A DNA stretch of 27,714 nucleotides from QYOJ01 sp964616825 (GTDB lineage: Bacteria > Bacteroidota > Bacteroidia > Bacteroidales > FEN-979). The stretch is from positions 1 to 27,714 of the forward strand of contig CAZTSX010000028.1 of NCBI GenBank assembly GCA_964616825.1, read 5' to 3'. The notes under the pieces were generated by a model, which did no database searches, was not told the origin of the DNA, and saw only the letters and a list, made by a program, of their open reading frames with translations. The translations under genes and the position numbers were made by a program. Of this stretch, positions 6,151-14,300 are shown in pieces (within the stretch, counting starts at the first letter, position 1; each line of letters opens with the position of its first letter).

Positions 6151-7415
6151 ATTACAGAGCTTACATCCTGGACAGCAATCAGCCGGTCATAAAGTCCGGA
6201 TAGCGGACGAAAATAGACGAAAATAGTATATTGATTTTCTGTCTCCCAGTGACTTCCCTCGAAGAAAGCCTCATCACCAAACGTAGTTCCGCCAGGATTA
6301 AATACATAGATATATCCGTAATAACCCTGTTTCAGATAGAGAGAACACTTATATCGTTTGCTTTCTGGATCGTAGACCATTTCATTCTGCGGCGCCATGC
6401 GATAATCAGCCAGGGCTCCCATGATGTATAATTTCCCACCCGGAATATAATTTGAGGGAGGCAAATAGAAATGGACCCATGCATAATCGGCCTCAATGGA
6501 ACTATTCTCTGCAAATTCATCATTCTCAATGACCATTCGTCCGTTGATATCTCCATAGCGCGTGTATTGTTTCCTCGCACGACTCATATCCTCCAGCAAA
6601 TGCACCTGGTAGGCTCCGTCCCAATCTATCAACCTGACATTCTCGGTTTGATATCTCAAGCTCTTGATATCGACAGCGCGAAACTCATTGCCCCCGTTGA
6701 AGGTGAGGGTGGGATCAAATGTATAATCCAGCTCGGTTCCCCTGATAAACCTGGGCTGCGGATTCCAGATAGCGTTATCCCAACGGTCATTCTGAGTAAT
6801 CACAATTTTGACTTCCCGTTTCGGATTCGAAAATATATATCCCGGCATGTCAACGATAAAATCGATTTGCTGTTTGGAGTAACTTTCCAACGGTGCGTCT
6901 GCACGAACTACGCTGGCATCAATCGAAACAGGTGTGGATTCCACAACCATGAACCTTCGCGTCAGAACAGGTAGATCCGGGTTGTCAATATATACGATCA
7001 AGAGATAATTTCCCGAGATCCTCGGTTTCATATACCTTGAGGGGAGAGTGGCTGTATAGTGGATATACTCTACGGTCGTATTGTATGAGTAAGCGAATTC
7101 ATCAATGTTCTCTTCGCGGATGCCATCAATATAATCGGTAACCAGGAGCTCTTCGGATGTTTGCCATTCAGCCGAACAATGCCGGATCGTAAAGCTGTAG
7201 TTTTTCAAGGAAACATCAAGGTCATCAAATGAAAGTATCAGTCGTTCCCCTGAGTTCAGGGTGATAATGGGAGCCGCCATTTCAAAGCCCTCTTTGTGCA
7301 GGATTACAGTATGGATTTTGGGATCGTAGATCCTGTTCTCGTTCGGAAACTCCCGGGCTGCTACCGATCCTGATATGATCACTAAACCAACGAACAGAAA
7401 TAGTATATCTTTCAT
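6147..7415 (-). CDS. Type IX secretion system plug-domain protein (DUF5103)
   Basis: The 422-residue protein has a signal peptide (MKDILFLFVGLVIISGSVAA) and the conserved start of the DUF5103 family, NRIYDPKIHTVILHKEGFE. Typical later motifs are SAEWQTSEEL, YIDNPDLPVLTRRF and the C-terminal TIFVYFRPLSGLYDRLI. In Flavobacterium a protein of this type plugs the periplasmic end of the SprA translocon of the type IX system, so a periplasmic or outer-membrane role is expected. It is the last gene of the rpsF-rpsR-rplI-methyltransferase series. The spacer ahead of it is made of heptamer repeats that touch the ATG. Its stop overlaps the receiver remnant by four bases, tail to tail. Confidence 0.88.
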   Translation of the reverse strand: MKDILFLFVGLVIISGSVAAREFPNENRIYDPKIHTVILHKEGFEMAAPIITLNSGERLILSFDDLDVSLKNYSFTIRHCSAEWQTSEELLVTDYIDGIREENIDEFAYSYNTTVEYIHYTATLPSRYMKPRISGNYLLIVYIDNPDLPVLTRRFMVVESTPVSIDASVVRADAPLESYSKQQIDFIVDMPGYIFSNPKREVKIVITQNDRWDNAIWNPQPRFIRGTELDYTFDPTLTFNGGNEFRAVDIKSLRYQTENVRLIDWDGAYQVHLLEDMSRARKQYTRYGDINGRMVIENDEFAENSSIEADYAWVHFYLPPSNYIPGGKLYIMGALADYRMAPQNEMVYDPESKRYKCSLYLKQGYYGYIYVFNPGGTTFGDEAFFEGSHWETENQYTIFVYFRPLSGLYDRLIAVQDVSSVI

Positions 7416-7485
7416 GCTTTTCGCTATTCGCTATTCGATTTTTTCCTTCTATTCACGTCTCACGATTCACATTTCACGATTTATC
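7416..7485. repeat. Heptamer arrays between methyltransferase and plug genes
   Basis: Two period-7 arrays fill the spacer. At 7416-7443 the units are GCTTTTC, GCTATTC, GCTATTC, GATTTTT. At 7451-7485 they are ATTCACG, TCTCACG, ATTCACA, TTTCACG, ATTTATC. In mRNA sense the first reads GAATAGC-type units directly before the plug-gene ATG. The second supplies the stop codon TGA of the methyltransferase gene (7474-7476). Confidence 0.85.
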
Positions 7486-8238
7486 TCTTCTAAACTCTGC
7501 ACATACAATACCCGTAGCTACAGCCGCATTCAACGACTCTGCATGTCTTTTTCGGTCAGCCGGATAAAACGGAATCGTTAGTTTGTGGGTGACATGCGTT
7601 GAAACAGCTTCTGATATCCCACGGGCCTCATTCCCGATCAGAATAAACCCGTGTTGTTTTAAATTCTCTTCATACAAATTTTTCCCGTTAAGCATCAGTC
7701 CATAGACCGGAATCTCTTTTCGAACTTCGCGAAAAAGTTCAGTGATCTCCTGGCAGATCAATGCTATCCGTGCATGAGATCCCATTGCAGCCTGAACAAC
7801 TTTAGGATTGTATTGATCTACCGTGCCGGGAGAACAAATCACCTGAGGGATTCCGAACCAGTCTGCAATCCGTATGATCGTACCTAAATTGCCCGGATCC
7901 CGGATATCATCAACAACCAGAGAAAGGTCATTCTCCCAGCAAGTTGGGGTGATGGTTTTGTCAGGGATCTCAAAAATTGCTAACACCGGACTTGGTGATG
8001 CCAGTGTCGAAATACGCTCCATTTCAGAAAGGCTCACCTGCTCAACTGAAAAAGAACCGATCCAATCCGGTTGTTGCCTGATCCAGTCGATAGTTGAAAA
8101 AATCTGTCGAAGCTGAAAAGGCCCTTCTGAAAGCTCCTTTACCAACTTCGATCCTTCTGCGAGGAAGCATCGATGCTGTTCCCGAAACTTTTTCTGTTTC
8201 AGAGAGTTGATGAACTTGATCTGGTTTCTGGAGATCAT
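7474..8238 (-). CDS. SpoU/TrmH-family RNA 2'-O-methyltransferase
   Basis: This is a SPOUT-fold methyltransferase acting on rRNA or tRNA ribose. An N-terminal substrate-binding part (MISRNQIKFINSLKQKKFRE and FLAEGSKLV) precedes the knotted catalytic domain. The three family motifs are LVVDDIRDPGNLGTIIRIAD, FILIGNEARGIS and LTIPFYPADRKRHAESLNAA. The exact target cannot be told. Starting at 8238 gives the usual MISRNQIKFI opening four bases after the rplI stop; the upstream ATG at 8262 would overlap rplI and is less likely. It is cotranscribed with the ribosomal genes, which suits an rRNA-modifying enzyme. The last residues and stop codon are encoded by a heptamer repeat. Confidence 0.92.
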   Translation of the reverse strand: MISRNQIKFINSLKQKKFREQHRCFLAEGSKLVKELSEGPFQLRQIFSTIDWIRQQPDWIGSFSVEQVSLSEMERISTLASPSPVLAIFEIPDKTITPTCWENDLSLVVDDIRDPGNLGTIIRIADWFGIPQVICSPGTVDQYNPKVVQAAMGSHARIALICQEITELFREVRKEIPVYGLMLNGKNLYEENLKQHGFILIGNEARGISEAVSTHVTHKLTIPFYPADRKRHAESLNAAVATGIVCAEFRRDKS

Positions 8239-8242
8239 CCCC

Positions 8243-8692
8243 TTATTCGGCGAACACCTCAAAGCTGATCTCCACGTTAACCTCCTTGTGCAGAGTTATC
8301 AATGCTTTGTAGGTTCCAAGCTCTTTGACATGATCATGATCCAGATGGATCTTCTTCCGGTCAATATCGAAATCATGCTGCTCTTTTAAAGCCTGTGCAA
8401 TCTGGATGACATTAACCGAACCAAAGATCTTTCCTGTCTCAGCGGCTTTCGCCCCGATTTTAATTACCAGGTTCTCCAGTTTCTTACCCAGTTCTTCAGC
8501 TTCACTCTTGATTTTATCAGCTTTGAAAGATTGCTGCTTTTCATTCTCAGTCAGGACCTTTTTGTTTGGTTTTGTCGCCAGGATAGCTATCCCTTTCGGG
8601 ATCAGATAGTTCCGTGCAAAACCCGGTTTAACTGTAACGATCTCGTTTGTATAACCCAAACCGGGCACATCTTGTTTTAAAATCACTTCCAT
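8243..8692 (-). CDS. rplI: 50S ribosomal protein L9
   Basis: The 149-residue protein matches L9. The N-domain reads MEVILKQDVPGLGYTNEIV and continues VKPGFARNYLIPKGIA. A long connecting helix (KADKIKSEAEELGKKLENL) leads to the C-domain with KIFGSVNVIQIAQALK. L9 binds 23S rRNA near the L1 stalk and limits frameshifting. The start is fixed by AAGGAGG eight bases ahead, which overlaps the rpsR stop, so the two genes are probably translationally coupled. Confidence 0.98.
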   Translation of the reverse strand: MEVILKQDVPGLGYTNEIVTVKPGFARNYLIPKGIAILATKPNKKVLTENEKQQSFKADKIKSEAEELGKKLENLVIKIGAKAAETGKIFGSVNVIQIAQALKEQHDFDIDRKKIHLDHDHVKELGTYKALITLHKEVNVEISFEVFAE

Positions 8693-8700
8693 GCTCTTCT

Positions 8701-8707
8701 CCTCCTT
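8701..8707 (-). promoter_or_regulatory. Shine-Dalgarno of rplI overlapping the rpsR stop
   Basis: On the minus strand AAGGAGG spans the last bases of rpsR and lies eight bases ahead of the rplI ATG. It is a near-perfect site in a genome that mostly lacks them and points to coupled re-initiation. Confidence 0.75.
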
Positions 8708-8978
8708 ATTTTAGTAAGTCAGCTACATACGGTAATAATGCAAGGTGTCTGGCTCTCTTGACAGCCTGTGCTACTTTTCTCTGGTATTTGGTTGAAGTGC
8801 CTGGAATTCTTCGTGGAAGGATCTTTCCCTGTTCGTTCACAAACTTCAGCAGGAAGTTGGCATCCTTGTAATCAATATATTTAATTCCGCTCTTCTTGAA
8901 GCGGCAATATTTTTTCTTTTTGGTATCAACCGTTATTGGGGTCAGATATTTGATCTCGCCTTGTTGTTGTGCGCTCAT
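8706..8978 (-). CDS. rpsR: 30S ribosomal protein S18
   Basis: The 90-residue protein carries the S18 signature: KKYCRFKKSGIKYIDYKDAN, LLKFVNEQGKILPRRIPGTS and KYQRKVAQAVKRARHLALLP. S18 forms a heterodimer with S6 on the platform of the small subunit. It follows rpsF by 21 bases and precedes rplI, the standard bacterial order. A single Cys remains in the N-terminal region, so there is no zinc-binding set. Confidence 0.98.
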   Translation of the reverse strand: MSAQQQGEIKYLTPITVDTKKKKYCRFKKSGIKYIDYKDANFLLKFVNEQGKILPRRIPGTSTKYQRKVAQAVKRARHLALLPYVADLLK

Positions 8979-8999
8979 ATACTTCTTTTTAAAGGTTTT

Positions 9000-9362
9000 T
9001 TACGATGTTGCTTCTTCTTCCTGTGCTTTAGCTTTAGCTCTGGCCCGCTTCTTCTCATTGTATGCAATTGCATGTTTTTCCAGTGCAACAGTCAGGAAAC
9101 GGAGGATCCGTTCATCACGTTTGAATGTTACTTCCCATTCGCGGATAATTTGCGGATCAGCTTTAAACTCAATCAGGTGGTAAAAACCTGTTCTCTTTTT
9201 CTGGATCGGATAGGCGAGTTTGCGCAATCCCCAGTTGTCTTCAAAAACAATCTCAGCGTCCTTGCTTTTCAGGAACTTCTGAAACTTTTCTACCGTTTCC
9301 TTCATCTGTTCTTCAGACAAAACGGGAGTCATAATGAAAACGGTTTCATACTGCTTTAACAT
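9000..9362 (-). CDS. rpsF: 30S ribosomal protein S6
   Basis: The 120-residue protein matches S6. The first strand reads YETVFIMTPVLSEEQMKETV, followed by EDNWGLRKLAYPIQKKRTGF and YHLIEFKADPQIIREWE. The C-terminus is a charged tail rich in Lys, Ala and Glu. It binds S18 on the small subunit. It is the first gene of the operon, with a good promoter at 9409-9439. Confidence 0.98.
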   Translation of the reverse strand: MLKQYETVFIMTPVLSEEQMKETVEKFQKFLKSKDAEIVFEDNWGLRKLAYPIQKKRTGFYHLIEFKADPQIIREWEVTFKRDERILRFLTVALEKHAIAYNEKKRARAKAKAQEEEATS

Positions 9363-9408
9363 TGTCTTTTTTTGTGTTAATGAACTACTTGGTTGTAAAA
9401 ATGGAGTG

Positions 9409-9439
9409 CAAAATTACTGGTTTATCCTTAATTTTCAAA
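9409..9439 (-). promoter_or_regulatory. Bacteroidota promoter of the rpsF operon
   Basis: Minus strand TAATTTTG (9416-9409) fits the TAnnTTTG -7 consensus. A TTTG (9439-9436) lies 19 bases upstream, within the usual 17-23 base spacing. It stands about 47 bases ahead of the rpsF ATG. This is the best promoter in the window. Confidence 0.65.
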
Positions 9440-9457
9440 ATAAAAGATGCTTAATAA

Positions 9458-9516
9458 CCCCTAAATCCCCTGAAGGGGACTTTCTCCATCCCCTTTAGGG
9501 GAGGGCTGGGGAGGGG
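9458..9516. repeat. C/G-run hairpin element at the ispF 3' end
   Basis: The element contains CCCCTAAAT, the hairpins CCCCTGAAGGGG (9467-9478) and CCCCTTTAGGGG (9490-9501), and then G-rich GGGCTGGGGAGGGG. Many Bacteroidota genomes carry similar C4/G4 intergenic elements. It supplies the last residues (DPSPALP) and the stop codon of ispF and may end its transcript. Confidence 0.7.
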
Positions 9517-9992
9517 TCATCCTGAAGCAGTGCAATCGCATAGGCCGACACACCTTCCTCGCTTCCAATAAATCCAAGTTTTTCACTTGTTTTGGCTTTA
9601 ATGGAAAGCTGGTCGGGTTCGATCTTCAGCAGATCAGAAAGCACCTCGATCATTTCAGGGATATAGGTGTCGATTTTTGGAGCCTGCAGAACAATTGTAC
9701 TGTCAAGGTTGATGATGGAATATCCGCTGGTCCGGATGAGTTCACGGCACTTCTTCAGCAGGATTTTGCTGTCAATGTCTTTGTATTCAGGAGAGGTGTC
9801 GGGGAAATGATATCCAATATCATGGAGAGCAGCTGCACCAAAAAGGGAATCACAAATAGCATGGATCAGTACATCGGCATCGGAATGGCCAACAGCGCCC
9901 TTCGTATGAGGGATCAATATTCCACCCAGCCAGAACTCTTTCCACTCTTCCAGTCTGTGCGTGTCAAATCCAAAACCAATCCGAAGTCCCAT
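9495..9992 (-). CDS. ispF: 2-C-methyl-D-erythritol 2,4-cyclodiphosphate synthase
   Basis: This is a cytosolic MEP-pathway enzyme that cyclises CDP-ME 2-phosphate to MEcPP for isoprenoid synthesis. It opens with RIGFGFDTHRL (metal ligands D10 and H12). HSDADVLIHAICDSL (H44) and ALHDIGYHFPDT follow, and KTSEKLGFIGSEEGVSAYAI near the end. The 165-residue length fits the family, except that the final seven residues (DPSPALP) and the stop are read from a C/G-run repeat. The ATG is touched upstream by a heptamer array in the porV-ispF spacer; no Shine-Dalgarno is seen. It is probably cotranscribed with porV. Confidence 0.97.
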   Translation of the reverse strand: MGLRIGFGFDTHRLEEWKEFWLGGILIPHTKGAVGHSDADVLIHAICDSLFGAAALHDIGYHFPDTSPEYKDIDSKILLKKCRELIRTSGYSIINLDSTIVLQAPKIDTYIPEMIEVLSDLLKIEPDQLSIKAKTSEKLGFIGSEEGVSAYAIALLQDDPSPALP

Positions 9993-10072
9993 GTTCGCTT
10001 TTCGCTTTTCGCTATTCGCGTTTCACCACCTCACTACCCCGCTACTTCACTACTTCACTACTTCACTACCTC
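9993..10072. repeat. Heptamer plus octamer arrays between porV and ispF
   Basis: At 9997-10024 there are four period-7 units: GCTTTTC, GCTTTTC, GCTATTC, GCGTTTC. At 10025-10072 there are six period-8 units: ACCACCTC, ACTACCCC, GCTACTTC, ACTACTTC, ACTACTTC, ACTACCTC. In mRNA sense these read GAAAAGC-type units leading into the ispF ATG, and GAAGTAGT-type units that hold the porV stop codon (10066-10068). Confidence 0.9.
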
Positions 10073-11268
10073 CCTGTCTCCTTGTTCTTTTGTCCTATTT
10101 TGTTGAAATTGAACAGAAGCGTAAACTGGAGGGTATTTTGAAGAGGATTATTGTTTCGTATCGGGATCAGGTACGAAAAATCGAGTCCAAATACGTTGTA
10201 TCGCAATCCGGCGCCCAGGGTGAAAAACTGACGATCACCTTTGTATTTTGATTCCCAGAAATAACCAACCCGAATAGCGAAAAGCTTATTGTACCAGTAT
10301 TCTGCAGCAATAGCAACGTTGATCTCTTCCAATTCCTCCTTGAAACCATAAGGAGCATCATAAAAAGACTGAATCATTCCCTGAACAACCGAGACATCAG
10401 GATTCCTTCCCTTCTTGATTACCTGTTCCCCGTCCGGTCCGGTTGAATCAGGCCAGTAAATCGGAGGTGTTGGCACCAACAATTTGTTGAGATCAATAGC
10501 AAACGACAACCGGTTGTAATCATCGATATCCATGGTAAAGGATGGACCGATACGCAGGTTGGTAGGGATGAAATCCCGATGGATTGAGGAGCTGCTGTAG
10601 GCAATTTTTGCTCCGATGTTGGAGATGACGAAACCAAAATCGATCCATGCACCACTCAATCCTTTAATCTCTAACTCTTTATGATAATAGAGAGCAATAT
10701 CAGCGGCAACAGACATCCCAGGCTGCACATCATATTTTGTGTAGTTTACAGGTACCAGGTTTGAGTAGATAAACCGGGCAGCCACAGCGCCTGAAAGAGT
10801 CCTGGTAAATTTCCTTGCATAGGTAGCATCAATTGTCCACTCATTAGGTTTGACTTTTCCAAGTTCCGTCCCCACATCATTGGTGAACGTGACCTCACCC
10901 ATCGAGAAAAAACGCAACGATGCGGCAACTGCTTGCTTATCACCAAAGCGCTTGAATCCGGATACAGATGCCAAACCAATATCATTTACCAGCCCCCGTA
11001 GCCAGGGAACATATCCGATACCCGCTCCGAAATCTTTTTCAATAAAAGCATACTTTGCCGGATTCCAGAATAATGAATATACATCCGGGCTAGTAGCAAC
11101 ACCCACATCACCCATACCGCCTGCACGGGCATCAGGTGCAATCATCAGAAACGGTACAGCCGTTGTAATTACATTGGGTTGTTGCGGGCCAAGATCTTGT
11201 CCGTATGTAAAGTTGATCGTCAAACTAACTGCTAAAATCAACGTCAAAATAATCTTCATCTGTCGCAT
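10066..11268 (-). CDS. porV: Type IX secretion system outer-membrane shuttle protein PorV
   Basis: The 400-residue product has a signal peptide (MKIILTLILAVSLTINFTYGQ) and then the PorV hallmark ITTAVPFLMIAPDARAGGMG, with DVYSLFWNPAKYAFIEKD and a predicted beta-barrel rich in aromatic strands. PorV belongs to the FadL-like family. It binds C-terminal domains of T9SS cargo at SprA and carries them to the PorU sortase. Translation may start at 11268 or at the next Met (11259), which gives a cleaner signal peptide. A TATTTTTG box lies 30 bases ahead, so it may have its own promoter besides read-through from porU. The last residues and stop fall in an octamer repeat. Confidence 0.93.
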   Translation of the reverse strand: MRQMKIILTLILAVSLTINFTYGQDLGPQQPNVITTAVPFLMIAPDARAGGMGDVGVATSPDVYSLFWNPAKYAFIEKDFGAGIGYVPWLRGLVNDIGLASVSGFKRFGDKQAVAASLRFFSMGEVTFTNDVGTELGKVKPNEWTIDATYARKFTRTLSGAVAARFIYSNLVPVNYTKYDVQPGMSVAADIALYYHKELEIKGLSGAWIDFGFVISNIGAKIAYSSSSIHRDFIPTNLRIGPSFTMDIDDYNRLSFAIDLNKLLVPTPPIYWPDSTGPDGEQVIKKGRNPDVSVVQGMIQSFYDAPYGFKEELEEINVAIAAEYWYNKLFAIRVGYFWESKYKGDRQFFTLGAGLRYNVFGLDFSYLIPIRNNNPLQNTLQFTLLFNFNKIGQKNKETGR

Positions 11269-11297
11269 TTAAAAAAATTTGTCTGAAAAAATGGTTG

Positions 11298-11305
11298 CAA
11301 AAATA
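11298..11305 (-). promoter_or_regulatory. Bacteroidota -7 box ahead of porV
   Basis: Minus strand TATTTTTG matches TAnnTTTG and sits 29 bases ahead of the ATG. No TTTG is found at the expected -33 distance. Confidence 0.45.
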
Positions 11306-11358
11306 ACGATTTTAATATATTGATATTGTTTAATTTCAAAAAAATGACTTAACGTGTA

Positions 11359-14300
11359 CTATCTCAAAATAATAACCTTGTTCGATGTTTGTGCGAAACT
11401 ACCCTTTTCACCGCTAAATTTCACTGTATAAGGATAGATTCCACTGTTGAGTTTCATCCCATTCTGGTTAGTCCCATCCCAGTATACCTGTATTGGTTGG
11501 CCCCAATTTTCAGCAACAGACAGATCGAAGTGTTTTACAGGCTGACCTGTGATGGTAAAGACATCAATCTGTACATCCATCCTTCCATTACCTGGTTCGG
11601 GCCTGAAAGTGAAAGTAGTCCCATCTCTCAACGGATTCGGAAAGGCATAAACATTTGTCACATCAATAGTTGCCTGGTCAAAAACATAAAAGATAATCGT
11701 TGTCTCGGAAGAGTTATTAAACATGTCCCAGGCCCTGATCGTCAATGTATGGCGACCAATAGAGAGGTTAGATAATGGATAGGCCACAGATCCTGCCTGA
11801 AATTGGTTTGATAACGGAGTATAATAGGGATTGAGCACTATAGCTCTTGACCAGTCATCATCAATGGCAGCAAGGATCTCATGTCCCAGGCCCAATCCCA
11901 CATGGTTGATCCCGTCTTCATCGAAAAGATCAACCAGCAGTAATGGGGTGAAACCGGTTCTTCCTCCCGAAATAAAGTCTCTTGTGTCAAGATAGATGGA
12001 GATATCAGGGCCTTGATTATCAGGATTGACTGACGGGTCCTTCCCTCCAATAATCACGTTATCATCATAACCATTTCCATCAGAGCTAGAGGAACAGGCG
12101 TAATAACTTATCTTTCCAAAACCGAAGTAAGGAGAGATCTCTTGCGGCACAACGAATGAGAACGAAAAATCTCCATTCTCTATCGTAGCCGGTCCATCGC
12201 TTAACAGTTCATTCTGAAGTTTAAAATACTCTTTGTAACTCTTCGACTGGTTGGCCAGGGTCCGGTAAGTTACCGGCTTGTCGAATACCTTAGCGGTTAG
12301 TGTCCCATTGAATCCAACAGCTTTGTTCCCTGTCTGATCTCTCACCTCACCTGTAACCGATACAACCGACAACCCCAGTAATGTATCCGGATTGGCATCA
12401 ACAGGCTTTCCATTAATGCTGGTGGTGACAACATTATATTCCGGGAAAGCAATCGATTGAGCCGGATCACCCAGCAGGACAAAATTCCGGATGTTTTTAT
12501 TGTTGTTATTGTTGTTTTTAGAGATACGCAGCAAATCTCCCATCCTCAGATATTCTCCATTCTCATCCCGGTTCATCAGGTTCCTGAAAAAAGAGGTGTC
12601 GAGTTTGAAGTTGGAAGTAGCCAATGCAAGACGTGTTGTTGTATAGATTGCAATCGCTCCGGCTTCAGGTTTTACGATAACCATCTCTCCGGCGCTAAAA
12701 CGCTCAGGATTATCAAACCGGCTGAATTCACATGTAGCAGTGATAAAAACAGGTAACATATCTGCATTCGTCCACCCTTCTATATCAGGGATGGTTAAGA
12801 CCTTTTCGTCACTCCAGGCGTCTTCACCCCCATGGCCTGTATAATTCAGGATCAGATTTCCATCTTTAACAGCCTTATTGATGGCCATATTCACCGCGGG
12901 ATAACGTGGTCCGGAGGGTGTATTGACCAACTGATAGGCATCCAGATATATCTTGTTGACATTAAATACAGGATATTTGGCTTCTACAATATCGCATAAT
13001 TCTTCCGCCTGGTGCAGATGAAGGTTTGTATCTTCATCATCGGCAATGAAAGTCATTCGGTTTCTCCAAGACGATTGAATCGTATCATTCTTTTGTGCAT
13101 AATGGATGATTTTGCTCACCACGGCTTCCGCCTGTTCCTGGTCAGATACCGGGAAACGCCCCATTCCCAGGTTTAACTTTCCGGCTGATCCTTGCCCGTC
13201 ATCTTCTCCCATGATCCCAAAGTAATCATCAGTCACATACGTTGCAATGAATTTAAAAGACTCGTCCGACTGGAAGGTAGGGACAAAATTGGTGTTATTA
13301 GGAACCCGGTCTTTATAATCATAGGAACCATCACCGAAGAGCAGAATATATTTTGGTTTATCCGTTTCCGGCGCTCGCAGATATAACATTCGGACGAAGT
13401 CCCGAATCGCCGTCAGATCAGGCTGGCCTGAAGCAAATTCGGCGAAGATCTTCTCCGTTTCGGCAACCACGACAGATATTCCGGTGGATGTCCGGTGGAA
13501 ATCTGCCAATTGCTCTGCTTTCTCAATAAATATTGGGTGAGCAATGATGATCAGCTTGGCAGGCTGCGTGGCATGGAGGTTCTGATTGGCGACAGGTCCG
13601 ACCGGCAATACGGAATGGAAATCTGATCCGTCAAAAGCAATGAATTCCACCAGGTCCGGAGTGGGGAAAATAAACTGATAGGAACTGTCCGGTAACGACC
13701 ATATCCCTTGTAATGATAAGATTTGTCCCGGGTCGGAAATATTCCATATCGTCATATTGGAAGGAGAATCCTGGAGGATGAATTTGGTTAATCTGTTTTC
13801 ACCAATGTTATTAGGATCCCGGAAGGTGAGTTGAGGAGCAACCCACTTCAGGTGACGCTGTGCAACCATCTCGATGTAGTTCAACCAGGCTTGTGAGGCT
13901 GGTGTAGGAAGTTCATAAACAAGTTTGATGGTTGTATGATCCTGATTCAGGGTGCTAACGGTTTCCCGCAATTTGGGCCTTGCGAAAACACCAGTCGACT
14001 GTGGGTTTGTATAATCCAACGTAAACTGGTCAATTAAGTCGCCGTCTCGATACACATACATTGTACTGATATTCGGTGAGCGGGCCACGGCAAAGGTTTT
14101 TATACTGACAGGTATGGTCGTTACCACATTCGGGAAATAGAAAGGAAATTCCCATTCGTTCGTTAATTCATTGAACTCTTCACCGACCCAGATTTTTCCG
14201 GACCGGATCAGATTTCGCTCATCAACATCATGAAAGAGATGATCTGTAAATCTTGCTGTTGTATAATTCTCCGTTGTATCGAGATAACTAACCGGAAGAA

